Below, piece by piece: positions 24,896 through 33,694 of a DNA stretch of 64,000 bases. Position 1 is the stretch's first letter, and every line of letters starts with the position of its first letter. The notes beneath the pieces are model-generated. The model did no database searches, was not told where the DNA came from, and saw nothing but the letters and a program-made list of their open reading frames with translations. Origin of the DNA: Cellulomonas sp. 73-92 (GTDB lineage: Bacteria; Actinomycetota; Actinomycetes; Actinomycetales; Cellulomonadaceae); NCBI RefSeq assembly GCF_001898175.1, contig NZ_MKTH01000013.1:685051-749050 (forward strand), in the 5' to 3' direction. Made by a program: the position numbers and the translations under genes.

Positions 24896-25810
24896 ATGGA
24901 GCCCGGACAGCACCAGCACGTGACCGCCGCGCAGGCGCACCGCGGACGGCTGGCGTGGGTGCTGGGGATCACCAGCGTCGTGCTCGTCGCCCAGGTGGTC
25001 GGCGGCCTCGTGTCGGGGTCGTTCGCGCTGCTGGCCGACGCCGGGCACATGCTCACCGACGCCGCCGGCCTGCTGCTGGCGCTGCTGGCGACGCGCCTGG
25101 CGGCCCGGCCGGCCACGCTGCGGCGCACCTTCGGGTGGCAGCGGGCCGAGGTGCTGGCCGCGATGGTCAACGGGATGGTGGTGGCCGGCGTCGGGCTCGT
25201 CGTGCTCGTCGAGGGCGTGAACCGGGCGCTGCACCCGCGACCCGTCGAGGCCGGCCTGATGCTCGCCGTCGCGCTCGTCGGCCTGGCGGCGAACGCCGCG
25301 GGGATCGGGCTGCTGCACCGGGGCCAGGGCGAGTCGATCACCATCCGTGGGGCGTACCTGGAGGTGCTGGGCGACCTCCTCGGGTCGGTGGCGGTGGTGG
25401 TCGCCGCGCTCGTCGTGCTCGCCACCGGCTTCACCCGCGCTGACGGCATCGCCTCGGTGCTCGTCGGGCTCGTCATCCTGCCGCGCGCCGCGGTGCTGCT
25501 GCGGCAGGTCGGCGCGGTGCTGCTGGAGGCCGCGCCGGAAGGCGTCGACCTGGCCGTGGTGCGGGCGCACATCGCCGACCTGCCGGGCGTCGCCGACGTC
25601 CACGACCTCCACGCGTGGACCATCACCTCGGGCGTGCCGGTGCTGTCCGCCCACGTCGTCGTGCGCGACGAGGTGCTGGCCTCCGGCGCCACCGGCGGCG
25701 TGCTGGACGCGCTCGGCGAGTGCCTCGCCGGCCACTTCGACGTGGAGCACTGCACGTTCCAGATCGAGCCCGCGGCGCACGCGGCGCACGAGTCCGCGAC
25801 GCACCTGTGA
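24896..25810 (+). CDS. cation diffusion facilitator (CDF) family metal exporter
   Basis: A 304-residue CDF transporter (ZitB/CzcD type) exporting Zn2+ or similar ions by proton antiport. Six membrane helices run from about residue 20 to 205. Helix 2 carries the metal site LLADAGHMLTDAAGL. Helix 5 carries YLEVLGDLLGS, where a glutamate replaces the histidine of ZitB-type HVLGD. The C-terminal cytoplasmic domain has VHDLHAWTITSG and ends in a His-rich tail (HAAHESATHL). The N-terminus is also His-containing. GATGAT lies six bases before ATG 24896. Which metal is carried is not clear, given the altered ligand. Confidence 0.92.
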   Translation: MEPGQHQHVTAAQAHRGRLAWVLGITSVVLVAQVVGGLVSGSFALLADAGHMLTDAAGLLLALLATRLAARPATLRRTFGWQRAEVLAAMVNGMVVAGVGLVVLVEGVNRALHPRPVEAGLMLAVALVGLAANAAGIGLLHRGQGESITIRGAYLEVLGDLLGSVAVVVAALVVLATGFTRADGIASVLVGLVILPRAAVLLRQVGAVLLEAAPEGVDLAVVRAHIADLPGVADVHDLHAWTITSGVPVLSAHVVVRDEVLASGATGGVLDALGECLAGHFDVEHCTFQIEPAAHAAHESATHL

Positions 25811-25907
25811 GGTCGCAGGCGTAGCGCAGCGTACGGTGAGGGCCGCCGCGGCACCCGCCGGGAGCGGAGCGCAGACAAGACCGACGAACAAGCACAGCGG
25901 GGAGCGC

Positions 25908-26798
25908 ATGGTCGGGGTCGGGGTGGTGATCCTGCCGCAGGAGCGGTGGGCGGTGCAGCGCGAGCAGTGGCTCGAGGCCGAGGACATGGGCTTCGACCAC
26001 GCGTGGACCTACGACCACCTCGCGTGGCGCTCGCTGGCCGACGAGCCCTGGTTCGCCACGGTGCCGCTGCTGGCCGCCGCGGCGGCGGTGACGAGCCGGG
26101 TCCGCCTGGGCACGTGGGTCGCCTCGCCGAACTTCCGGCACCCGGTGCCGTTCGCCAAGGACGTCATGGGGCTCGACGACGTCTCCGGCGGGCGGTTCGT
26201 GCTCGGCGTGGGCGCCGGCGGCGAGGGCTGGGACGCCGCCGTGATGGGCCCGCCCCCGACGCGCGGCGAGCGGCACCGGCGGTTCGCCGAGTTCCTCGCG
26301 CTGCTCGACGAGCTCCTCACGCACCCCGTGACGGACGTCGCGGGCGAGGCCTACACGGCCCACCAGGCCCGCATGGTGCCCGGCACCATCGCCCGTCCCC
26401 GGCCGCCCTTCGTCGTCGCCGCCAACGGGCCCAAGGCGATGGCGCTGGCGGCGCGCCACGGCCAGGGCTGGGCGACGTACGGGCCGTCGCTGGACCTCGA
26501 GGGCGCCGGCACGGCCGCCGACCAGGAGCGATGGTGGGTCGGGCTGGCCGAGATGGTGGCGCGGTTCGACGAGATCGCCGAGGGCCGACCCGTCACCAGG
26601 TGGCTGTCGCTGGACGGCGCGCCGGTCTTCTCGCTCGTCTCGGTCGAGACCGCGACCGAGGGGATCGAGCGGGCCGCGGCGCTGGGCTTCGACGAGGTCG
26701 TCGTGCACCGCCCGCGCGCGGCCGGCATCTACGCCGGCTCGCTGGACGCCTACGCGGCCCTGGGCGAGCGCCTCGCGGGGCTGCGCTCAGTGGGCTGA
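25908..26798 (+). CDS. LLM class flavin-dependent oxidoreductase
   Basis: A 296-residue luciferase-like oxidoreductase. MVGVGVVILPQERWAV opens the barrel, followed by GFDHAWTYDHLAWRS and the flavin-region VRLGTWVASPNFRHPVPFAK. DDVSGGRFVLGVGAGGEGWD and VVAANGPKAMALAARHGQGW are typical of the family. F420 is a possible cofactor. The gene stands alone, 97 bases after the CDF gene, and its end overlaps the convergent galE gene by 12 bases. The substrate is unknown. Confidence 0.88.
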   Translation: MVGVGVVILPQERWAVQREQWLEAEDMGFDHAWTYDHLAWRSLADEPWFATVPLLAAAAAVTSRVRLGTWVASPNFRHPVPFAKDVMGLDDVSGGRFVLGVGAGGEGWDAAVMGPPPTRGERHRRFAEFLALLDELLTHPVTDVAGEAYTAHQARMVPGTIARPRPPFVVAANGPKAMALAARHGQGWATYGPSLDLEGAGTAADQERWWVGLAEMVARFDEIAEGRPVTRWLSLDGAPVFSLVSVETATEGIERAAALGFDEVVVHRPRAAGIYAGSLDAYAALGERLAGLRSVG

Positions 26799-27746
26799 GC
26801 GAGCCTCCCAGGCCGAGCCGACCATGTCCTCGAGCGAGTGGCGCATCGCCCAGCCGAGGTCGCGGGCGGCGAGCTCGCCGGAGGCGACGATCCGCGCGGG
26901 GTCGCCGGGGCGCCGGGGCCCCACCTCGGGCGCGAACGCGATGCCGGTGACCTGGGCGACGGCGTCCATGATCTGGCGCACGGAGACGCCGTCGCCCGAG
27001 CCCAGGTTGTAGACCTTCTCGAGCGGCGCGCCGACCGCCAGCGCCTGCGCCGCCGCGACGTGGGCGTCGGCGAGGTCGGCGACGTGCACGTAGTCGCGCA
27101 CGCAGGTGCCGTCCGGCGTCGGGTAGTCGGCGCCGTTGATGCGCGGCGTGCGGCCGGCCAGCAGGGCCTCGAAGATCAGCGGGAACAGGTTGTGGGGGCT
27201 GGTGTCGTAGAGCTCCGGGGTGCCCGAGCCGACGACGTTGAAGTACCGCAGCGAGGTGTGGCGCAGCCCGGTGGCGCGGCCCTGGTCGGCCAGCAGCCAC
27301 TCGCCGATGAGCTTCGACTCGCCGTAGGGCGACTCCGGCGTGGTCGGCGTCGCCTCCGTGACCCGCTCGACGTCCGGCGTGCCGTAGACCCCGGCGGACG
27401 ACGAGAACACGATCCGCTCGACGCCCTCGGCCGCCATCGCCGCCAGGAGGTGGACGGTGCCCGTGACGTTCTGCTCGTACGTGTGCAGCGGCCGGCTGAC
27501 GGACACGCCGGCGTACTTGAAGCCCGCCAGGTGCACCACGCCGTCGACGCCGTGCTCGGCGATCGCGCTGCGCACCAGGTCGACGTCCAGCACGGACCCC
27601 TCGACGAACGGCACGCCGTCCGGCACGAACTCCCGGTGCCCGCTCGACAGGTCGTCGAGCACGGCGACGCCGAGCCCCACCTGCCGGAACGCCCGCACCA
27701 CGTGCGACCCGATGTACCCCGCCCCGCCTGTCACGAGCCACGTCAC
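26787..27746 (-). CDS. galE: UDP-glucose 4-epimerase GalE
   Basis: A 319-residue extended SDR that interconverts UDP-glucose and UDP-galactose. The NAD-binding VTGGAGYIGSHVVRAF is at residues 4-19. The catalytic SSSAGVYG and YGESK (Tyr and Lys, near residue 140) are present, and AAQALAVGAPLEKVYNLGSG lies near the C-terminus. GTG 27746 has a TAGGGT hexamer six bases upstream, so it probably has its own leaderless promoter, although it directly follows the peptide ABC operon on the same strand (19 bases). It overlaps the LLM gene at the 3' end. Confidence 0.95.
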   Translation of the reverse strand: MTWLVTGGAGYIGSHVVRAFRQVGLGVAVLDDLSSGHREFVPDGVPFVEGSVLDVDLVRSAIAEHGVDGVVHLAGFKYAGVSVSRPLHTYEQNVTGTVHLLAAMAAEGVERIVFSSSAGVYGTPDVERVTEATPTTPESPYGESKLIGEWLLADQGRATGLRHTSLRYFNVVGSGTPELYDTSPHNLFPLIFEALLAGRTPRINGADYPTPDGTCVRDYVHVADLADAHVAAAQALAVGAPLEKVYNLGSGDGVSVRQIMDAVAQVTGIAFAPEVGPRRPGDPARIVASGELAARDLGWAMRHSLEDMVGSAWEARSAH

Positions 27747-27752
27747 GGCGGG

Positions 27753-27758
27753 ACCCTA
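27753..27758 (-). promoter_or_regulatory. candidate leaderless -10 hexamer TAGGGT for galE
   Basis: TAGGGT on the minus strand is six bases before GTG 27746, inside the short gap after the ABC ATPase gene. Confidence 0.4.
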
Positions 27759-27765
27759 CCGGTTC

Positions 27766-29466
27766 TCAGGAGACGTTCGCGGAGACGCCCGTCAGCGTGC
27801 GCCAGGCCTCGCGGCGCTCGGCCTGCTCGTCGGGATCCGGCACGGGCAGGGACGCCAGCAGCCGCTGCGTGTACGGGTCGCGCGGCGAGTCCAGCACCTG
27901 GGCGGGGTCGCCCTCCTCGACGAGCTTGCCGTGGTGCAGCACCGCGATCCGGTCGGCCACCAGGTCCACCACCGCCAGGTCGTGGCTGATGAACAGGCAG
28001 GCGAAGCCCAGCTCCTCCTGCATCCGCACGAAGAGCTCGAGGACCTTGGCCTGGACGGACACGTCGAGCGCGCTCGTCGGCTCGTCGGCGATGAGCAGCT
28101 CCGGGTCCAGCGCGAGCGCGCGGGCGAGGCTGGCCCGCTGGCGCTGGCCGCCGGAGAGCTCGTGCGGGAACCGGTCGCCGTAGGTGCGGTCCAGCTGGAC
28201 CGCCTTGAGCAGCTCGTCGACCTTGCCGCGGGCCTCCCGAGCGTCGCCGGCCACGCCGTGCACGACGAGCGGCTCGGCGACGCACTGGGCGATCGTCAGG
28301 AGCGGGTTGAAGCTCGTCGCCGGGTCCTGGAAGACGAAGCCGATCCGGCGGCGGATCGGGCGCTTCCTCCGCTCGGAGATGCCGCGCACCTGGGTGCCGA
28401 GCACCGACAGCGAGCCGCCGGTGACGGGCGTCAGCCCGGCGATCGCCCGGCCGATCGTCGTCTTGCCGCTGCCCGACTCGCCGACCAGGCCCAGCACCTC
28501 GCCGGGCGCGATCGCGAAGTCGACGTGGTCCACCGCAGTGAACCCGGCCGTGCGCAGCCGCCCGGGGTACGTGATCGTCAGGCCCTTCGCCTCGACCACC
28601 GGGGCGGCGTCGGGCGCGGCGGCCCGCGGGGTGGCCAGGGCGGCCCGGCGGGAGGCGCCCACGCGCGGCACCGCGTCGAGCAGGGCGCGCGTGTAGGGGT
28701 GCTTCGGCGCCGAGAACAGCGTGCGGACGTCCGCCTGCTCGACGATCTCGCCGTCGTACATGACGGCCACGGTGTCGGCCAGGTCCGCGACGACGCCCAT
28801 GTTGTGCGTGATGAGCACCACCGACGTGCCGAACTCGTTCGGCAGGCGGCGCAGGAGCTCGAGGATCTCGGCCTGGACGGTGACGTCGAGGGCGGTCGTC
28901 GGCTCGTCGGCGATGACCAGCCCGGGGTCGAGGACCAGGGCCTGCGCGATGACGATGCGCTGCTTCTGCCCGCCCGAGAACTGGTGCGGGTAGTACTTGG
29001 CGCGTGCCTCGGGGTCGGGGATGCCCACGCGGCGCAGCACGTCGACGGCGGCCTGGTGGGCCTCCGCGCGCGACAGGCCGGTGTGGGCGCGCAGGCCCTC
29101 GGCGATCTGCCAGCCCACCGGGAACACCGGGTTGAGCGCGGTCGACGGCTCCTGGAACACCATCGCGGCGTCCCGGCCGCGCACCTGGCGCAGCGCGCTC
29201 GGCGAGAGTGCCAGCACGTCGGAGGCACCGGTGTCGGTGTTGCGCCGCAGCACCACGGCGCCCGTGGTCGTCGCGGTCTCCGGGAGCAGGCCGATGATGG
29301 AGCGGGCGGTCACGGTCTTGCCGGAGCCGGACTCGCCGACGATCGCCAGCACCTCGCCCGGCTCGACGCGCAGCGAGACGCCCCGCACCGCGCGGACGTC
29401 ACCACCGTCGGTGGCGAAGGTGACGTGCAGGTCGCGGACGTCGACGACGGGGTCCTCGGCGGTCAT
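27766..29466 (-). CDS. peptide ABC transporter, fused double ATPase (DppD-DppF type)
   Basis: A 566-residue protein with two complete ABC ATPase domains that power the dipeptide/oligopeptide importer. The first has Walker A GESGSGKT (K50), signature FSGGQKQR and Walker B LVIADEPT. The second has Walker A with K335, signature LSGGQRQR and LLIADEPT. Each carries the C-terminal oligopeptide-transporter extension (HPYTRALLDAVP; DPYTQRLLASLP). Fusion of DppD and DppF is common in actinobacteria. The ATG overlaps the permease stop by four bases. Confidence 0.95.
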   Translation of the reverse strand: MTAEDPVVDVRDLHVTFATDGGDVRAVRGVSLRVEPGEVLAIVGESGSGKTVTARSIIGLLPETATTTGAVVLRRNTDTGASDVLALSPSALRQVRGRDAAMVFQEPSTALNPVFPVGWQIAEGLRAHTGLSRAEAHQAAVDVLRRVGIPDPEARAKYYPHQFSGGQKQRIVIAQALVLDPGLVIADEPTTALDVTVQAEILELLRRLPNEFGTSVVLITHNMGVVADLADTVAVMYDGEIVEQADVRTLFSAPKHPYTRALLDAVPRVGASRRAALATPRAAAPDAAPVVEAKGLTITYPGRLRTAGFTAVDHVDFAIAPGEVLGLVGESGSGKTTIGRAIAGLTPVTGGSLSVLGTQVRGISERRKRPIRRRIGFVFQDPATSFNPLLTIAQCVAEPLVVHGVAGDAREARGKVDELLKAVQLDRTYGDRFPHELSGGQRQRASLARALALDPELLIADEPTSALDVSVQAKVLELFVRMQEELGFACLFISHDLAVVDLVADRIAVLHHGKLVEEGDPAQVLDSPRDPYTQRLLASLPVPDPDEQAERREAWRTLTGVSANVS

Positions 29467-30512
29467 CGGGCCTCCTCCGGCTGGTTCGTCGGCTCGTCGG
29501 GCACCCGGCCCTTGGCGCGCTTGCCACCGGCCGCGCGGCGGATGCGCAGCCGCGGGTCGGCCAGGTCGTTGAGGGACTCGCCGACGAGCGTGATGCCCAG
29601 CACCGTCAGCACGATCGCGATGCCGGGGAACACGGCCGTCCACCAGATCCCTGCCGTGACGTCGGCCAGGGCCTTGTTGAGGTCGTAGCCCCACTCGGCG
29701 GCCGACGACGGCTCGATGCCGAAGCCGAGGAAGCCGAGGCCGGCGAGCGTGAGGATCGCCTCGGAGCAGTTGAGCGTCATGATCAGGGGCAACGTGCGCA
29801 CGGAGTTGCGCAGCACGTGCCGCGTCATGATCCGCGCGCTCGACGAGCCGATCACCCGGGCGGACTCGACGAAGGCCTCCGACTTGACCCGGACGACCTC
29901 CGACCTCACCACCCGGAAGTACTGCGGCACGAACACCACCGTGATCGAGATCGCGGCGGCGAGGATGCCGTTCCACATCGACGACTGGCCGCCGCTGATG
30001 ACGATCGCGGCGACGATGGCCAGCAGCAGGGACGGGAAGGCGTAGATCGCGTCGGCGACGACGACGAGCACCCGGTCGAGCCAGCCGCCGAAGTAGCCGG
30101 AGACGAGGCCGAGGAAGACACCGATGAACAGGGACAGGACGACGGCGGTGACGATCGTCAGCAGCGCCGTCCGGCTGCCCCAGACGACGCGGGACAGCAC
30201 GTCGTAGCCACCGACCGTGGTGCCCAGCAGGTGGGTCGACGAGGGCGGGAGCTGTGCACCGAAGAGGCCGTGCCCGTCGCGCAGCTGGGCCCACGAGTAC
30301 GGGGCGACGAGGGGCGCGAAGGTCGCGCCGAGGACGAAGAGCCCGGTGAGCACCAGGCCGGTGACGAGCATGGCGCGCTGCAGGCCGACGCTGGAGCGCA
30401 GCTGGTGCACGATCGGCAGCCGGTGCCAGCGCGGCCCGTGGTCGGGCGTGACGACCGGCTCCAGCTCCTCCGGCGAGGGCGGGGTGGCGGCGTGGGCGAT
30501 GTCGGCGGTCAT
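29463..30512 (-). CDS. peptide ABC transporter permease (DppC/OppC type)
   Basis: A 349-residue inner-membrane permease. A long cytoplasmic N-terminus (about 50 residues) precedes the first membrane helix; the transmembrane core with five more helices and an EAA-like loop (ESARVIGSSSARIMTRHVLRN) follows. The OppC-type GTTVGGYDVLSRVVWGSR segment is clear. It pairs with the DppB-type permease, whose stop overlaps its ATG by one base. The C-terminus is Lys/Arg/Pro-rich. Confidence 0.93.
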   Translation of the reverse strand: MTADIAHAATPPSPEELEPVVTPDHGPRWHRLPIVHQLRSSVGLQRAMLVTGLVLTGLFVLGATFAPLVAPYSWAQLRDGHGLFGAQLPPSSTHLLGTTVGGYDVLSRVVWGSRTALLTIVTAVVLSLFIGVFLGLVSGYFGGWLDRVLVVVADAIYAFPSLLLAIVAAIVISGGQSSMWNGILAAAISITVVFVPQYFRVVRSEVVRVKSEAFVESARVIGSSSARIMTRHVLRNSVRTLPLIMTLNCSEAILTLAGLGFLGFGIEPSSAAEWGYDLNKALADVTAGIWWTAVFPGIAIVLTVLGITLVGESLNDLADPRLRIRRAAGGKRAKGRVPDEPTNQPEEAR

Positions 30513-31609
30513 CAGTACCGGATCCTGGGGTCGACGAGCGCGGCGATGACGTCGACGATGAAGTTCGTCACGGCCACGATGACGGCGAGCAGCGCGACCA
30601 TGCCCTGCACGGCCACGAAGTCTCGGGCGTTGAGGTACTGCACCAGCTGGAAGCCGAGGCCCTTCCACTCGAACGTCGTCTCGGTCAGCACCGCGCCGCC
30701 GAGCAGCATGGCGATCTGCAGGCCGATGACGGTGATGATCGGCACCAGCGCCGGGCGCCACGCATGGGCCCGCACCAGCCGCCGCTCGGCGACGCCGCGC
30801 GAGCGGGCCGCCTCGACGTAGCCGGTCTGCAGCGTGCTGATCATGTTGGTGCGCACCAGGCGGAGGAACACGCCGGCGGTCAGCAGGCCGAGGGCCAGCG
30901 CGGGCATCACCGCGTGCTGCAGCACGTCGGCGACGACCGACCACTTGCCGGTGCTGATGGCGTCGATGAGGTAGATGCCGGTCCGTGCGCCGTGGGTCTT
31001 CATGGTGATGAGGTCGCGGGTCGACGCGCGACCGTTCGGCGGCAGCCAGCCGAGCCACACCGAGAAGATCAGCTTGAGCAACAGTCCGGCGAAGAACACC
31101 GGCGTCGCGTAGCCGAGGATCGCGGCGATCCGCAGCCCGGCGTCGGGGAGCCGGTCGCGGCGGGCCGCGGCGATGCGGCCGAGGGGGATGCCGACGAGGA
31201 AGGCGACGACCAGCGCGTAGAGGGCGAGCTCGAGCGTGGCGGCGCCGTACGTCGTCAGCACCTTCGTCACGGGCAGGTGGTCGGACAGGGTGGTGCCGAA
31301 GTCGCCGCGCACGATGCGACCGAGGTAGTCGAGGTACTGCACGAGGATCGGCCGGTCGTAGCCGGCCTGGTGGATCCGTTCGTGGAGCTGCTCGGGGGGC
31401 AGGCGCCCGCCGAGGGCGGCCGTGATGGGGTCGCCGGTCGCCCGCATGAGGACGAAGACGACGGTGACGAGGATGAACACCGTCGGGAAGATGAGCAGGA
31501 ACCTGACGAGCAGGTACCGACCCAGGGCGCCGCCTCCCTTCCTGCCGCGGGAGTCGTCCGCAGGGGCGGGCGCGACCGCGTCGGCGGCCAGGTCGTTGGT
31601 GATGGTCAC
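30512..31609 (-). CDS. peptide ABC transporter permease (DppB/OppB type)
   Basis: A 365-residue permease with the first helix at about residues 32-52 (YLLVRFLLIFPTVFILVTVV), the FVLMRATGDPI segment and the OppB-type RPILVQYLDYLGRIVRGDFG. An EAA loop (YVEAARSRGVAERRLVRAHAW) lies near residue 260. The start is GTG 31609. An upstream 13-bp hairpin separates it from the substrate-binding protein gene, which would make the binding protein more abundant than the membrane parts. Confidence 0.94.
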   Translation of the reverse strand: MTITNDLAADAVAPAPADDSRGRKGGGALGRYLLVRFLLIFPTVFILVTVVFVLMRATGDPITAALGGRLPPEQLHERIHQAGYDRPILVQYLDYLGRIVRGDFGTTLSDHLPVTKVLTTYGAATLELALYALVVAFLVGIPLGRIAAARRDRLPDAGLRIAAILGYATPVFFAGLLLKLIFSVWLGWLPPNGRASTRDLITMKTHGARTGIYLIDAISTGKWSVVADVLQHAVMPALALGLLTAGVFLRLVRTNMISTLQTGYVEAARSRGVAERRLVRAHAWRPALVPIITVIGLQIAMLLGGAVLTETTFEWKGLGFQLVQYLNARDFVAVQGMVALLAVIVAVTNFIVDVIAALVDPRIRY

Positions 31610-31645
31610 GTGTACCTCGCTCGATGTGCTGCGTGCGCAAGCCTA

Positions 31646-31676
31646 GGGGCGGCCTCCCGGAAGGGGAGGCCGCCCC
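31646..31676. terminator. intra-operon hairpin between binding-protein and permease genes
   Basis: Perfect 13-bp stem GGGGCGGCCTCCC/GGGAGGCCGCCCC, 5-base loop, 16 bases after the binding-protein stop. It probably attenuates transcription or protects the 3' end of the upstream mRNA, as often seen in ABC importers. Confidence 0.7.
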
Positions 31677-31691
31677 CGTCAGCCAGCTGCG

Positions 31692-33383
31692 TCAGCCCTG
31701 CTTGGAGAGGGCGCCGTAGCGGAACTTGAAGGACGCGTCGAGCGTGTCCTTCGTGCCCTGGACACCCTGCGCGACGACGGCGACCTGCGAGCCCTGCAGG
31801 AGCGGGATCGTCGACAGGTCCTTGGCCACCGCGTCCTGCGCCTGGCCGATGATCGTGGCCCGCGCGGTCGGGTCCGTGGTCGTCGCCTCCTGCTGGATGA
31901 GCGAGTCGACCTGCGGGTTCGAGTAGTGGTTGTGCAGGAACGACGTCGCCGACAGGAAGAACGGCGTCAGGTAGTTGTCGGCGTCCGAGTAGTCCGGGAA
32001 CCAGCCGAGCTGGTAGGCGGGGTAGACGTCCGTGGTGCGGTCCTTGGAGTACTGCGTCCACTCGGTCGTCTGGAGGTTGACCTTGAACAGGCCGCTGGAC
32101 TCCAGCTGGTCCTTGACGAGCGCGTACTCGTCGGCGGACGACGGGCCGTAGTGCGCCGTGGCGTACTGCAGGTTGAGCGTCACCGGGGTGGTGACGCCGG
32201 CCGCCGTCAGGGCCGCCTTCGCCTTGTCGGTGCTCGGGCCGCCGTTGCCGTCGCCGTACAGGCCCTTGAGGGCGTCGTTCGCGCCGGTCAGGCCGGCGGG
32301 GACGTACGAGTACAGCGGGGTGTACGTGTTCTTGTAGACCTGGTCGGCGATCGCCTTGCGGTCCACGAGGTCGGCCACGGCCTGGCGCACGGCCAGGGCC
32401 TTCGCGGGGTCGGCCTGCGGGGTCTTGGCGCCGTAGGGCTGCGTGTCGAAGTTGAAGACGATGTAGCGGATCTCGCCGCCGGGGCCGTCGACCACCTGGA
32501 GGTTCTTGTCGTTGCGCAGGTCGGCGATGTCCGTGGCGGACAGCGAGCGGAACGCCACGTCGACCTCGCCCTGCTGCACGGCCAGCTTGAGGTTGGAGGC
32601 GTCGGCGTAGTAGGTGACGTTGATGTTCGGGGTCTTCGGGGCGCCGTAGATGCCCTGGTAGGCGGGGTTCGCCTTGTACGTGATCAGCTGGTTCACCGTG
32701 TAGTCGGTGATCGTGTACGGGCCGGCGAAGGGGTTGGCCTTGACGATGTCGGCGTCGGCCAGCAGCTTGTCGGCCGGGAAGACCTTGTGGTCGACGATCG
32801 GGCCGGCCGGGCTCGACAGCACCTGCGGGAACGTCTGGTCGTTCGCCGCCTTGAGGTGGAAGACGACGGTCGTCGGGTCGGGCGCGTCGGTCGAGGCGAG
32901 GTTCGACAGGAGCGACGAGGGCCCGTTGCCGCCGTCGGCGCCGTTGGCGCCGATCGCCTGCACCCGGTCGAACGAGAACTTGACGTCGGTCGAGGTCAGG
33001 TCGTCACCGTTGGCGAACTTGAGCCCCGGCTTGAGCTTCACCGTGTACGTGTTCGGGTCCGTGAACGACGCCGACGCGGCGATGTCCGGCTTGACGTCCG
33101 GGCTGCCGTAGGGGGTGTTGAGGACGAACGGGAAGACCTGGTTGATCACGGCGAACGAGCCGTTGTCGTACTCGCCGGCGGGGTCGATCGTCGTGATCTT
33201 GTCGGTGGTGCCGATGAGCAGCGTGTCGGCGGTCTTGCCGCCGCCGCCCGCGCTGCCGGTCGTCGTCCCTCCCGTCGGGCTGGTCCCGCTCGTCCCGCCG
33301 TTGCTGCAGGCGGCGACGAGCAGCACGCTCGTCGCCAGGCCCGCGGTGATCGCCAGCGCGCGCCGGCTCGTTGCGGAGAACAT
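31692..33383 (-). CDS. peptide ABC transporter substrate-binding lipoprotein (SBP family 5)
   Basis: A 563-residue extracellular binding protein. MFSATSRRALAITAGLATS with the following SVLLVAAC is a lipoprotein signal with Cys as the lipidated residue, then a Gly/Ser/Thr linker to about residue 50. The SBP_bac_5 signature appears in YTVKLKPGLKFANGDDLTS. ATG 33383 has AGGTGG nearby; ATG 33395 would add four residues (MRWR) with no good ribosome-binding site. It heads the operon with the two permeases and fused ATPase. Specificity is probably peptides but is not provable from sequence. Confidence 0.93.
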   Translation of the reverse strand: MFSATSRRALAITAGLATSVLLVAACSNGGTSGTSPTGGTTTGSAGGGGKTADTLLIGTTDKITTIDPAGEYDNGSFAVINQVFPFVLNTPYGSPDVKPDIAASASFTDPNTYTVKLKPGLKFANGDDLTSTDVKFSFDRVQAIGANGADGGNGPSSLLSNLASTDAPDPTTVVFHLKAANDQTFPQVLSSPAGPIVDHKVFPADKLLADADIVKANPFAGPYTITDYTVNQLITYKANPAYQGIYGAPKTPNINVTYYADASNLKLAVQQGEVDVAFRSLSATDIADLRNDKNLQVVDGPGGEIRYIVFNFDTQPYGAKTPQADPAKALAVRQAVADLVDRKAIADQVYKNTYTPLYSYVPAGLTGANDALKGLYGDGNGGPSTDKAKAALTAAGVTTPVTLNLQYATAHYGPSSADEYALVKDQLESSGLFKVNLQTTEWTQYSKDRTTDVYPAYQLGWFPDYSDADNYLTPFFLSATSFLHNHYSNPQVDSLIQQEATTTDPTARATIIGQAQDAVAKDLSTIPLLQGSQVAVVAQGVQGTKDTLDASFKFRYGALSKQG

Positions 33384-33694
33384 CCGCCACCTCATTCCGT
33401 CAGTCGTTCGGTGGGTGCCGCAGGCGCGCGCAGGGCGCGCGTGGTGAGCGGCGGCCGCGTCCTCGAGGGGGCGCGACGCTACAGGACACCACCGTCGGCG
33501 TACCGCTGAGTAACCGTCAGGTCACGATGAGGTTTCGCTCTCGCAGTCCGGCCGGGAGAATCTCACCATGTGGACCCGCCGGCCCGGCTCCTCCCGCCCG
33601 ACGTGTCCGAGATGTCGGACTTTCGGCCCTGTCGCCGCGCCTGCCGGCTCGGCAGGCTCCGTGCAGCGGCTCACCCTCCCGGGAGGCGAGTGCG
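33384..33694. other. 311-bp divergent intergenic region
   Basis: Holds the promoters of the peptide transporter (minus) and the TAP-like peptidase (plus). No gene is supported. Around 33480-33540 the sequence is less GC-rich than its surroundings. No clear long palindrome was seen. Confidence 0.4.
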
